Of a stretch of DNA of 13,574 nucleotides, positions 1 through 6,669 are shown piece by piece. The notes below the pieces were generated by a model. That model was not told where the DNA came from and did not search any database. It worked only from the letters and a program-made list of their open reading frames with translations. A program made the translations under genes and the position numbers. Source of the stretch: CAIPSZ01 sp038065015 (GTDB taxonomy: Bacteria; Patescibacteriota; Patescibacteriia; PEXW01); assembly GCA_038065015.1 (NCBI GenBank), contig JBBTRU010000021.1, positions 1 to 13,574 of the forward strand. Reading direction: 5' to 3'. How positions within the stretch are numbered: position 1 is the stretch's first letter; each line of letters begins with the position of its first letter.

Positions 1-660
1 TGGGCAGGTATCCAGGATAAAATTACTGCTGTAGTTGCCGAAGACTTCGCGGGCGAATCCGGCACGCCAACGACCACCACTGTTGCCGGCCTTTCGGCCA
101 CCGAACTGGCAAACGCCCAAGCCACACTGTTGCAAGAAGCTGCCGAAAAAGCACTTCCAGAACTCACCAAGCTCATCACCGATGGCCGCACGCTCTACCC
201 AGGCATGATTGGCACCGCGGTAACCAAGCGCATCGGCCCGGCAATTGGTGACCGCGTCGAAACCTACACCCTCAAACTCACCGTGCAGGCGGTTGGCGTG
301 GCACTGACTGCTGACGCGGTAAGCGAAGCGGCGACCAACTCGCTCGAAAGTGCGCTAAGCTCTGACCTGCAGCTCCTGGTCGTGGATGCAAAAAACTTTA
401 GCTTTGCGGTTGCTAACGTTGACCTCAAAAAGCAGCGCGCCGACGTTACCCTCACCGTTCGCGGTAGCAGCGTACCCACGCCAACCCACGCCCTCTTGCA
501 ACACGCGACCTACAGCGGCAAAACCCCGGATGCGGTTCGAACCCTCTTGGCCAAAGAGAAAGCCGTGTCCAATGTCCGCATCGAGCTCTCTCCCTTCTGG
601 ACGCGGGCTATTCCAAGCAGCCAGGACGACCTGCAGCTGGAAGTGACCCGGGCGGAATAG
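1..660 (+). CDS. C-terminal part of a large hypothetical protein, possibly baseplate J-like (5' end outside window)
   Basis: The frame is open from the first base to the TAG at 658-660, giving 219 residues, so the gene begins upstream of the window. A TTG at 130 lies inside the open frame and is not needed as a start. The visible part is rich in Thr, Ala and Val, has no membrane segment, and alternates beta-like stretches (TYTLKLTVQAVGV; ADVTLTVRG) with a helix. It ends with VRIELSPFWTRAIPSSQDD and a final short strand. The 'I-x-L-S-P-F-W-x-x-x-I-P' ending resembles, from memory, large Patescibacteria proteins labelled baseplate J/gp47-like, in which a beta-rich C-terminus follows a long membrane-anchored region. 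That family call is tentative; a generic envelope or secreted protein is equally compatible. No gene-specific terminator with a T-tract follows, only the paired hairpins at 681-732. Confidence 0.6.
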   Translation, partial: WAGIQDKITAVVAEDFAGESGTPTTTTVAGLSATELANAQATLLQEAAEKALPELTKLITDGRTLYPGMIGTAVTKRIGPAIGDRVETYTLKLTVQAVGVALTADAVSEAATNSLESALSSDLQLLVVDAKNFSFAVANVDLKKQRADVTLTVRGSSVPTPTHALLQHATYSGKTPDAVRTLLAKEKAVSNVRIELSPFWTRAIPSSQDDLQLEVTRAE

Positions 661-680
661 ATTGTACACGACCGAGGGTA

Positions 681-732
681 GCCGGGGCTTTTATGCCTCG
701 GCAATATTTGGCAGGGCATAAAAGCCCTGCCT
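681..732. repeat. Two tandem hairpins that are inverted copies of each other
   Basis: Hairpin 1 is GCCGGGGC (681-688), loop TTTTAT, GCCTCGGC (695-702), eight pairs including one G-T. Hairpin 2 is GGCAGGGC (710-717), loop ATAAAAA, GCCCTGCC (725-732), eight perfect pairs. The arms also pair across: 676-697 is nearly the reverse complement of 715-737 (two mismatches and one bulged A), so the whole region can fold as one long hairpin. No T-run follows on either strand, so it is not a classic intrinsic terminator, although it sits where the upstream gene should end. Confidence 0.7.
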
Positions 733-771
733 ACCCAACATAAAACCTCCTCACGCGCGAGAAGGTTCATT

Positions 772-800
772 TGAGAATTTGTCAATAACCAGGCTATACT
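772..800 (+). promoter_or_regulatory. thrS promoter, leaderless type
   Basis: TTGAGA (772-777), a 17-base spacer, and TATACT (795-800) form a good sigma-70-type promoter. The ATG of thrS begins at 809, only eight bases after the -10 box, where transcription should start. There is no Shine-Dalgarno between them. This decides the start codon: the longer in-frame TTG at 779 lies inside the promoter. Confidence 0.75.
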
Positions 801-808
801 ACCCGTCT

Positions 809-2596
809 ATGCCAGACCAGCTCCACAACCTCCGCCACTCACTCGCCCACCTGCTCGCCGCCAGCGTGCTGGAAATTATGCCCGAAGCCAAGCTGGGTGT
901 GGGCCCGACTATTGAGCATGGCTTTTACTACGACTTCTTACTCGCGCGACCCTTAACGCCGCAGGATTTGCCAAAGCTCGAAAAGCTCATGCGTAAGCGG
1001 ATTGGCCAGAATCTGGGTTTCGAACGTGAGGAACTCACTGAAGTCCAGGCTAAGGAAAAGTTTGCCAAGCAACCGTTCAAGCTCGAACTCATCCATGACC
1101 TCGTTACCAAAGGCACAACGGTTTTTGATGAACTCGAACAACCAATTGGGAAACCTAGCGCGACGATTACCGCCTACACCACAGGGACATTCGTTGACCT
1201 CTGCCGCGGCGGGCATGTGGAAAGCACGAAAGAAATTCCCGCCGACGCGTTTAAACTCACCCACATTGCCGGCGCGTACTGGCGGGGTAGCGAGAAGAAC
1301 GCCATGCTCCAGCGTGTCTATGGGGTTGCCTTCCAAACTAAGGCCGAGCTCGATGCACACCTAAAGATGCAGGAAGAAGCCAAGAAGCGTGACCACCGTA
1401 AGCTCGGCCAAGATTTAGACTTATTTACCTTCTCCGACCTAGTGGGCAGCGGCCTGCCCCTGTGGACGCCTAAGGGCACCTTACTGCGCGACACGTTGGA
1501 TAGCTTTGTATGGGAATTACGGCAAAAAGCCGGGTACGAACGCGTGGACATCCCCCACATCTCTAAAAAAGATTTATTCGAAACCAGCGGCCACTGGGCC
1601 AAATTCCAGGATGAGCTGTTTAAAATTACGACGCGGGAAGGACACGTGTTTGCCATGAAGCCCATGAACTGTCCGCACCACACGCAGCTATATGCCCGCA
1701 AGCAATTCTCGTACCGCGAGTTGCCACAGCGTTATGCCTCGACGACGAAAGTGTACCGCGACGAGCAAACCGGTGAACTCTCGGGCCTGTCTCGCGTACG
1801 CTCCATAACGCAGGATGATGCCCACGTCTTCTGCCGTGAATCGCAGGTAGAAGTGGAAGCCAAGAAAATTTGGGGAATTGTTTCTACGTTCTACAGGGCT
1901 GCGGGCTTCAAGTTGGATGTGCGCCTCTCGTTCCACGACCCCAAGCACCCCGAGAAATATCTGGGCAAACCCGAAAGCTGGAAAAAAGCCGAGGATACCT
2001 TGCGAAAAATAGTGAGAGCCCAAAAAGCCACAGCCGTAGAAGCCTTTGGTGAAGCAGCTTTTTACGGACCCAAAATTGACTTTATGGCCAAAGACTCGCT
2101 CGGCCGCGAGTGGCAAGTGGCCACCATCCAATTGGACATGAACCTGCCCGAGCGCTTTGACCTAGCGTGCATCAACGAAAAGGGCGAACGCGAACGCATT
2201 GTGATGATTCACGCGGCAATCATGGGCTCTATCGAGCGCTACCTTGCTATCCTCATTGAGCACTTTGCTGGCGCTTTCCCGCTCTGGCTAGCGCCAGTGC
2301 AGGTAGCTATTATCCCGGTGAGCACCAAACACCAAAAGACGTGCGAGAAACTCGGCAAAGAACTTCGGGAATCCGGCGTTCGTGTTGATGTGTTTTCGGC
2401 TGACCAATCTGTTGGCAAGAGCATACGCATTGCGGAGAAGCAAAAGTCGCCGTACATGCTGGTTATTGGTGACAAAGAAATGAAGTCGCCGAAGCTCCAC
2501 GTGCGCGAGCGTGGGAAGGTGAAGCTCCGCGTTGTAGCCAAAAAGACCTTTATTGCCGAACTCCTGAAGAAGATACAGACCAAAGCCAAGCGCTAG
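809..2596 (+). CDS. thrS: Threonyl-tRNA synthetase lacking the TGS domain
   Basis: Charges tRNA-Thr with threonine in the cytoplasm. The 595-residue protein starts directly in the editing domain, with RHSLAH (H10, H14) and DLCRGGH (C132, H136) forming the HxxxH and CxxxH editing motifs. The class II catalytic core follows: MNCPHH (C288), the motif-2 segment VYRDEQTGELSGLSRVR, DDAHVFC (H339), and MIHAAIMGSIERY with H468 and the motif-3 arginine R477. C288, H339 and H468 match the three zinc ligands of the family. The anticodon-binding domain runs from about 490 to the end (LAPVQVAIIPV; SVGKSIR; MLVIGDKE). E. coli ThrRS is about 640 residues; the difference is mainly the missing N-terminal TGS domain of about 60 residues. 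I chose ATG 809 because the longer TTG start (779) lies within the promoter. Confidence 0.97.
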   Translation: MPDQLHNLRHSLAHLLAASVLEIMPEAKLGVGPTIEHGFYYDFLLARPLTPQDLPKLEKLMRKRIGQNLGFEREELTEVQAKEKFAKQPFKLELIHDLVTKGTTVFDELEQPIGKPSATITAYTTGTFVDLCRGGHVESTKEIPADAFKLTHIAGAYWRGSEKNAMLQRVYGVAFQTKAELDAHLKMQEEAKKRDHRKLGQDLDLFTFSDLVGSGLPLWTPKGTLLRDTLDSFVWELRQKAGYERVDIPHISKKDLFETSGHWAKFQDELFKITTREGHVFAMKPMNCPHHTQLYARKQFSYRELPQRYASTTKVYRDEQTGELSGLSRVRSITQDDAHVFCRESQVEVEAKKIWGIVSTFYRAAGFKLDVRLSFHDPKHPEKYLGKPESWKKAEDTLRKIVRAQKATAVEAFGEAAFYGPKIDFMAKDSLGREWQVATIQLDMNLPERFDLACINEKGERERIVMIHAAIMGSIERYLAILIEHFAGAFPLWLAPVQVAIIPVSTKHQKTCEKLGKELRESGVRVDVFSADQSVGKSIRIAEKQKSPYMLVIGDKEMKSPKLHVRERGKVKLRVVAKKTFIAELLKKIQTKAKR

Positions 2597-2663
2597 ACGG
2601 TATTTGACCCTAGGCCAACCGGCGTGGTAGGTTTGGCGCAAAGAAAAATGTAGTCTAAACAAC

Positions 2664-2668
2664 AGGAG
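2664..2668 (+). promoter_or_regulatory. Shine-Dalgarno of the zinc-ribbon membrane gene
   Basis: AGGAG at 2664-2668 ends five bases before the ATG at 2674. No convincing -35/-10 pair is visible in the 77 bases after thrS; TAGTCT at 2651-2656 is at best a weak -10. The gap also holds a small imperfect hairpin (GCCAACC at 2614-2620 with GGTTTGGC at 2630-2637) without a T-tract. Confidence 0.55.
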
Positions 2669-2673
2669 CTTAT

Positions 2674-3015
2674 ATGGACAGTCAAAGTCCTTTGCATAAT
2701 CTGGCATATAGCATCTTCGCATACACCTTGGTACTCACTTTAGTGGCAGTAATAATAATTTTTTTCTGGTGGCTTATACGTTTGTACAGAAAAACCAGAA
2801 GAGTCTATCAACTGCATGCATTGCCTTCAAAAATTTGGGTCTGCAAGCGCTGCTGGTACTGCGAGTACGCCGAAAAATCTCGGCCGTGCCCACATTGCGA
2901 AGAGCGTAGGAACCAGGGAGAAACCTGGCTGCCTAAGGATGACCTGTCACGCGGCCAACCAGCTCAAGAGCGCGTGTACAGAGCGCGGCAGGGCATCATG
3001 GATACCAACAGCTGA
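2674..3015 (+). CDS. Small membrane protein with C-terminal zinc ribbon, function unknown
   Basis: A 113-residue protein with one hydrophobic segment at about residues 14-37 (YTLVLTLVAVIIIFFWWLI) followed by a basic stop (RLYRKTRR), so the C-terminal part should face the cytoplasm. That part holds VCKRCWYC and, about ten residues later, CPHC. These CxxC pairs are the usual ligand pattern of a rubredoxin-like zinc ribbon. The tail is charged and hydrophilic (NQGETWLPKDDLSRGQ). I do not recognise a named family; zinc ribbons of this form often bind protein or nucleic acid, but nothing here shows which. The gene has a Shine-Dalgarno and lower GC than thrS (24 of 60 bases by hand count over 2701-2760), unlike the housekeeping genes. 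It ends 15 bases before the terminator stem at 3030 and converges on the 44-aa gene. Confidence 0.75.
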   Translation: MDSQSPLHNLAYSIFAYTLVLTLVAVIIIFFWWLIRLYRKTRRVYQLHALPSKIWVCKRCWYCEYAEKSRPCPHCEERRNQGETWLPKDDLSRGQPAQERVYRARQGIMDTNS

Positions 3016-3029
3016 CGATTCAAACACAA

Positions 3030-3062
3030 CGCCCGCCCCAAACTCTGGGACGGGCGCTTTTT
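3030..3062 (+). terminator. Intrinsic terminator shared by converging genes
   Basis: CGCCCGCCCC (3030-3039), loop of seven bases, GGGACGGGCG (3047-3056), one mismatch, then CTTTTT on the + strand. It ends the zinc-ribbon gene. Read on the minus strand, the same stem is followed by TTGTGTTTG, a weaker U-rich tail, so it may also stop transcription from the 44-aa membrane gene. Confidence 0.85.
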
Positions 3063-3075
3063 CTATGAGCTGATG

Positions 3076-3210
3076 CTAGTTGGCGAATCCGCCAAGGTAG
3101 ACGGCGTAGCCCAGGGCCGCGCCGAGCGCGACTACCGAGAGTACGGCCACGGCTATGCCCACCTTGAGCCCAGTAGTAAGCTTTGTCGCTTGGGTCGTTT
3201 GCGTTTGCAT
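3076..3210 (-). CDS. 44-residue single-pass membrane protein downstream of the dockerin-subtilase
   Basis: ATG at 3210, TAG at 3076-3078. The N-terminal 16 residues are polar (MQTQTTQATKLTTGLK). One clear membrane segment of about 20 residues follows (VGIAVAVLSVVALGAALGYA), and the tail is short (VYLGGFAN). The start lies seven bases after the subtilase stop codon with no Shine-Dalgarno, but six bases after a -10 box (AATAAT) with TTGACG 18 bases further up. I therefore infer an independent leaderless transcript. I see no family signature. The position suggests a link with the secreted protease, for example as an envelope partner, but this is inference only. It is below the size most gene finders report. 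Confidence 0.65.
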   Translation of the reverse strand: MQTQTTQATKLTTGLKVGIAVAVLSVVALGAALGYAVYLGGFAN

Positions 3211-3216
3211 GTGGGT

Positions 3217-3246
3217 ATTATTGCCCCGTGGCCTTTACGGCGTCAA
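3217..3246 (-). promoter_or_regulatory. Leaderless promoter of the 44-aa membrane gene, inside the subtilase 3' end
   Basis: On the minus strand TTGACG (3246-3241), an 18-base spacer, AATAAT (3222-3217), then six bases and ATG at 3210. Five of six bases match consensus in each box. The -10 box overlaps the TAA stop codon of the subtilase gene. Confidence 0.6.
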
Positions 3247-6200
3247 GGAGCTTGATTGTCTTCGGGGTAATCGTACCCACTTTGGGCGTAAGCTTGGCGG
3301 TGAGCTCGGTAAGCGTGAGCGCCGGGTTCTTGGCCAGGGCCAAGGCTGCCGTGCCCGCAACGTAGGTGGCACTCACCGACGTACCCTGGAACGCTACCCC
3401 TGTCGCATTGCCCGGGGCAGAAACTACTGCGCCGGTATTGCTGTAGCTGGTGAGAACGGTCCCCGTGGGCGTGGTGGCCGAAGCACTAAACACGCCGCTC
3501 ACATTCGCCGGGAACACCCGGGTAATACTCGTGCTGTCATTACCCGCCGCGCCAACCACGAACATGCCGCTGGTTTTTGCATACTTCACCACATCGGCGA
3601 GGAGGGTTGAGGTGCCCAAGCCGCTCAAGGGCAACTCGGCAATATCGGCGCCGCGAACTGTCGCATAGACGAGTGCCCGGGCAACCCCCGCCGCACTGCC
3701 ACGACCCTTGCAATCCAAAGCTTTAATCGGGATGAGCTGGCTATGGCTGGCAACCCCGGTTTTTGAAGCCAAGAGGCGGGCCAGCGCAGTGCCATGACCG
3801 TTGCAGTCAGTCGTCACCGGGGCAGAGTTTACAACGTTCAAGCCCAGCACGTCGTCCGCGTAGCCATTCCCATCATCGTCCTTCTTGTTCACCATCGTTT
3901 CCTTGCTGGTGGCAAACACATTTTTGAGGTCGGCGGGCGTGTTGCTTATACCAGAATCGATGAGTGCTACGGTAATGTCGGTCGAAAGGTCGCCGCTATC
4001 AATGCGCGGGCAGGCCCGCTTCGCGAGGAGCAGCACGTCAGCGACGTTCGCGGTACCATCGCCGTTGACGTCCGCCCGCACGGCGGGGGTAGCAACCGGG
4101 CCTTTTTTAAAGTACGTCGCATCTAAGAACTTCACGTCGCGGCAATCCACCAGGCTATCGGCATTGGCGTCCCCGGCCAGCACGCTGGTGCCAGATTGCT
4201 GGGCTTCGAGCGATGTAACGTAGGCGTACGCATCGGCTGCGTCAACCGCCCCGTCACCATTCACGTCTGCCGTTAATGCGACGGTGCCGTTCTTGAAGAC
4301 GCCGTTCACCACAACATCCGCGTCTGCCCAATTTACTTTTCCGTCCCCGTTCAAATCGGGCAGTGCCTTCGTGGTCTTGTTGAGCTTCAGCAAGCGGACC
4401 AAATCATAGGTGTCCCGAATATCCGCAACCCCGTCGTGGTTTACATCGCTGGGCTGCTGCACGCTGGCGGCCAGATCTTTGGCGTTTACCATGCCGTCGG
4501 CGTTGGCATCACCGGTCAGCGTCACGGCTGGCGCGCCAGCCTGCAAGGCATCGTGCAAGGTCAGCACATCTAGAGGTGAAGTGATATTGTCGCAGTTCAC
4601 ATCTCCACGGTCTGCGGGCACTGGTGCAGCGCCGTTGGCGTAAACAATGGTGCCGAGATTGCTCAAGTCGGCATTGGTCACGCTGCCATTGCCGTCCACG
4701 TCGCCGCTCAAGAACGTGGTGCTCCCAACGGTACGAATAACCGGGCATACCGGCATGGGCTGGTCACGGTACAGGTACTCACTCAAAAGCGTCACGTCAA
4801 CAATATTTACGTTCCCATCGCCCGAGACATCGGCCTTCGTCAAATCGGGAGCTGGCCCTTGCTTGAAAAGATAATTCACCAGCAGGGTTATATCATCAGC
4901 AGTAACCGCCCCATCGGCATTGAGATCGGCCAGGGCAAGGCGCGCCCCTTGCGCAATTTTCACCAGGCGGCTCAATGTAACGACATCGGCAATGTTCACA
5001 CTCCCAGAGTAGTCTACATCCGCCCGCGCCAGAGGGCTGGGGGCAGGACCGCCAGTGAAGAGGTAAGCAACGAGGTGGGCCAGGTCAGTCGTATTCACAA
5101 ACGTGTCGGCATTGCTATCACCCACCAAGTACGTGGGCGGGATCACTGGCTGTACAGATCCACCATCGATATCGTTAATCACTGTACCCGTACCGGTGCT
5201 CGAGCCTGTAAGCCCAGCAGCCTGCACGGTTCCATTTTCGCCGTTCAGGATGCTCACCAGCATAGTCACATCAACAATATCCAGACTGCCATCCAAGTCC
5301 ATGTCGGCGAGGCCAATCGGGCTGGGTGCCGGACCACCCGAGAAAAGGTAAGCAACGAGAAAATCAATATCCCGCCGGTCAACAACGCCGTCGCCATTCG
5401 CATCGCCCTTGCCGTAGTTCAATTGGCCTTGCGCGCCGCTACCGTACACCGCGTTAATACCCATGGTTACATCAACAATATTCACCAAACCATCGCTATT
5501 GTAATCCGCAATGCTCAAGGGGCTCGGGGCGGGGCCATTGCTAAAGAGGTAGGCCGAGAGGAAGTTCACATCATCGCCGGTGTACTTTCCGTCGCCGGTC
5601 ACATCTGCGTACCCGGCCGTCCGCTGGGCATAGAGCGCGTCAACGAGTGCAACAACGTCGGCGATATTCACATCGCCATCCCGATTCACGTCTGCAGCAG
5701 CTAAACTCTTGGGTGCCGGTCCCTTGTTGAAGAGGTAGTTCACTAAAATAGTCAGGTCTTTGCCGTCAACGACTTTATCCAAGTTGCAATCTCCGGCGGC
5801 CGCATACGCAACGGTCTGCGCATCCGTAAGTTTTATTGCGGTCCCGGCGGTACTCTTGCTTACTGCTGCAATCGCTGCGGCTTGCACGTAGCGGTTCGGC
5901 TCGGCTTTCTCAACCACCGACTGCCCGACCAGGGCGCTTACCACTTGGCCGAGGTCAGCCGTCGGGGGCTCAATGCGAAGCACGTACCAGCGGCCCAACG
6001 TGTCGGCCGCGGCTTGGACGTCGGCCGCGATCCCGCGCTTTGCCCGCAGGTCAAAACCCAAGCTGGTGAGCTTGACCTTGCTATCCACGAGCCGGGTAAG
6101 GCTCTTATACGTCGCAATCTGCTTGGTAATTGCTTCAACCGTCTTCGTGACCGTACGAAAGCCAACCCGCTGCTTCACCGTTTGCAAGGTTGCAACATTC

Positions 6201-6493
6201 ACCGGTTTTACCAGCGCCGCTTTGACGGCCTGCACGCGGGCCAGCTCGGTCGTGCTGGCTTTAAACCGCACGAGTACTTCACCCAGGACGGCCCCCGAGC
6301 CAGACTTTGCCGCCACCGGGGCGACATTTTTAATAATTTGCGTTTTTGGCAGGGCGGCCACAAGCAGCGCGCCGCCAATGACTCCGGCCGATATCATGGC
6401 CGTCGCCGTCATAACCACCATCGAAAGCCGAACGGCCGAGTACGTTGCGGCCTGCGTCTTCACCAAAACTTTCTTACTGGGTTTCGTAGCCAT
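3218..6493 (-). CDS. Membrane-anchored or secreted subtilisin-like protease (S8) with an internal array of 18 dockerin-type repeats
   Basis: A 1091-residue protein. Residues 1-20 are basic, and a hydrophobic signal or anchor covers about 23-48. Residues 70-205 look like an S8 prodomain (EVLVRFK near the start, RWYVLRI, then VVEKAEPNRYVQ). Residues 234-829 hold 18 calcium loops of the dockerin type (for example DVNRDGDVNIADVV, DANGDGVVDRRDID), that is nine modules joined by YLF-x-GGPAPSPL linkers. The catalytic domain (about 838-1091) has the full triad and oxyanion residue: D846 in ALIDSGIS, H900 in NGHGT, N985 in AAGND and S1039 in GTSVSATYVAGT, plus a DDDGNG calcium loop near 873. It should act outside the membrane. 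The start is ATG 6493; an in-frame GTG lies two codons upstream, and neither has a Shine-Dalgarno. No cohesin is encoded in the window. Confidence 0.93.
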   Translation of the reverse strand: MATKPSKKVLVKTQAATYSAVRLSMVVMTATAMISAGVIGGALLVAALPKTQIIKNVAPVAAKSGSGAVLGEVLVRFKASTTELARVQAVKAALVKPVNVATLQTVKQRVGFRTVTKTVEAITKQIATYKSLTRLVDSKVKLTSLGFDLRAKRGIAADVQAAADTLGRWYVLRIEPPTADLGQVVSALVGQSVVEKAEPNRYVQAAAIAAVSKSTAGTAIKLTDAQTVAYAAAGDCNLDKVVDGKDLTILVNYLFNKGPAPKSLAAADVNRDGDVNIADVVALVDALYAQRTAGYADVTGDGKYTGDDVNFLSAYLFSNGPAPSPLSIADYNSDGLVNIVDVTMGINAVYGSGAQGQLNYGKGDANGDGVVDRRDIDFLVAYLFSGGPAPSPIGLADMDLDGSLDIVDVTMLVSILNGENGTVQAAGLTGSSTGTGTVINDIDGGSVQPVIPPTYLVGDSNADTFVNTTDLAHLVAYLFTGGPAPSPLARADVDYSGSVNIADVVTLSRLVKIAQGARLALADLNADGAVTADDITLLVNYLFKQGPAPDLTKADVSGDGNVNIVDVTLLSEYLYRDQPMPVCPVIRTVGSTTFLSGDVDGNGSVTNADLSNLGTIVYANGAAPVPADRGDVNCDNITSPLDVLTLHDALQAGAPAVTLTGDANADGMVNAKDLAASVQQPSDVNHDGVADIRDTYDLVRLLKLNKTTKALPDLNGDGKVNWADADVVVNGVFKNGTVALTADVNGDGAVDAADAYAYVTSLEAQQSGTSVLAGDANADSLVDCRDVKFLDATYFKKGPVATPAVRADVNGDGTANVADVLLLAKRACPRIDSGDLSTDITVALIDSGISNTPADLKNVFATSKETMVNKKDDDGNGYADDVLGLNVVNSAPVTTDCNGHGTALARLLASKTGVASHSQLIPIKALDCKGRGSAAGVARALVYATVRGADIAELPLSGLGTSTLLADVVKYAKTSGMFVVGAAGNDSTSITRVFPANVSGVFSASATTPTGTVLTSYSNTGAVVSAPGNATGVAFQGTSVSATYVAGTAALALAKNPALTLTELTAKLTPKVGTITPKTIKLLDAVKATGQ
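4007..5794 (-). repeat. Tandem dockerin-coding repeats (18 EF-hand-like loops)
   Basis: This segment of the subtilase gene encodes residues 234-829. Each unit has the form D-x-N/D-x-D-G-x-V-N-x-x-D-hydrophobic followed by a helix ending in YL or AL, and units come in pairs separated by GPAPSP linkers. The first ten loops are regular; loops 11-18 are more divergent, with shorter linkers. Some units are still close in DNA: 14 identical bases (aggtaagcaacgag) occur at 5061-5074 and 5346-5359, embedded in longer similar stretches. Confidence 0.9.
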
Positions 6494-6526
6494 ACACACG
6501 TGCGGTTAAAGACGAACATGAAAACG

Positions 6527-6545
6527 CGAACGTCGGTGACGTTCG
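6527..6545 (-). promoter_or_regulatory. Perfect hairpin in the 5' leader of the dockerin-subtilase gene
   Basis: CGAACGTC (6527-6534), three-base loop, GACGTTCG (6538-6545): an eight-pair perfect inverted repeat 34 bases before the ATG at 6493. If transcription starts near 6612 the hairpin is in the mRNA leader; alternatively it is a DNA operator. It is not followed by a T-tract, so it is not a terminator. Confidence 0.55.
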
Positions 6546-6618
6546 GCTAAAAAGTAAAGTGTGTTGAGCCTTCCCATCCCTGCTCATACGGTGAGGTTTG
6601 CTTATTATTTCTGCAAGT

Positions 6619-6647
6619 ATTGTACCACATCCGGACGAAAAAAGCAA
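6619..6647 (-). promoter_or_regulatory. Promoter of the dockerin-subtilase gene
   Basis: On the minus strand TTGCTT (6647-6642), 17-base spacer, TACAAT (6624-6619), with TGG directly before the -10 box (extended -10). Predicted start near 6612 gives a leader of about 118 bases, unlike the leaderless genes in this window. Confidence 0.6.
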
Positions 6648-6654
6648 ATCCGTA

Positions 6655-6663
6655 TGGTAGGAT
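6655..6663 (+). promoter_or_regulatory. Extended -10 promoter of miaA, leaderless type
   Basis: TGG-TAGGAT at 6655-6663 is an extended -10 element with no clear -35. The miaA ATG follows six bases later. AGGA at 6659-6662, seven bases before the ATG, could instead be read as a weak Shine-Dalgarno, so the leaderless reading is less certain here than for thrS. Confidence 0.45.
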
Positions 6664-6669
6664 AGTTGC

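Noticed and set aside
511..759. Minus-strand 44-codon ORF with GAGGAGG before its ATG (start at 743), running through the paired hairpins into the 3' end of the first gene
   Set aside because: It is antisense to a supported coding region, encodes both hairpins, and has an arginine/proline-rich shadow composition. The Shine-Dalgarno match is most likely chance.
779..808. TTG start ten codons upstream for thrS
   Set aside because: The extension consists of the -10 box and spacer of a good promoter, and ThrRS homology begins just after ATG 809.
2597..2673. Terminator after thrS
   Set aside because: The stem (GCCAACC/GGTTTGGC) has a bulge and is followed by an A-rich, not T-rich, sequence on the plus strand.
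3155..3610. Plus-strand ORF of 151 codons opposite the catalytic domain of the subtilase
   Set aside because: It is antisense to a domain with an intact catalytic triad, and its product is Arg/Gly-rich with no motif.
4859..5704. Long plus-strand ORF of 281 codons
   Set aside because: It is a shadow of the dockerin repeats on the opposite strand; repeats keep both frames open. The protein is His/Ile/Arg-rich without any recognisable fold signature.
3218..6493. Possible CRISPR-like or satellite repeat array
   Set aside because: The periodicity comes from coding dockerin loops; there are no constant direct repeats with unique spacers.
6527..6545. LexA/SOS box
   Set aside because: GAAC and GTTC are nine bases apart here, not four as in the Gram-positive SOS box, and the protease is not an obvious SOS gene.
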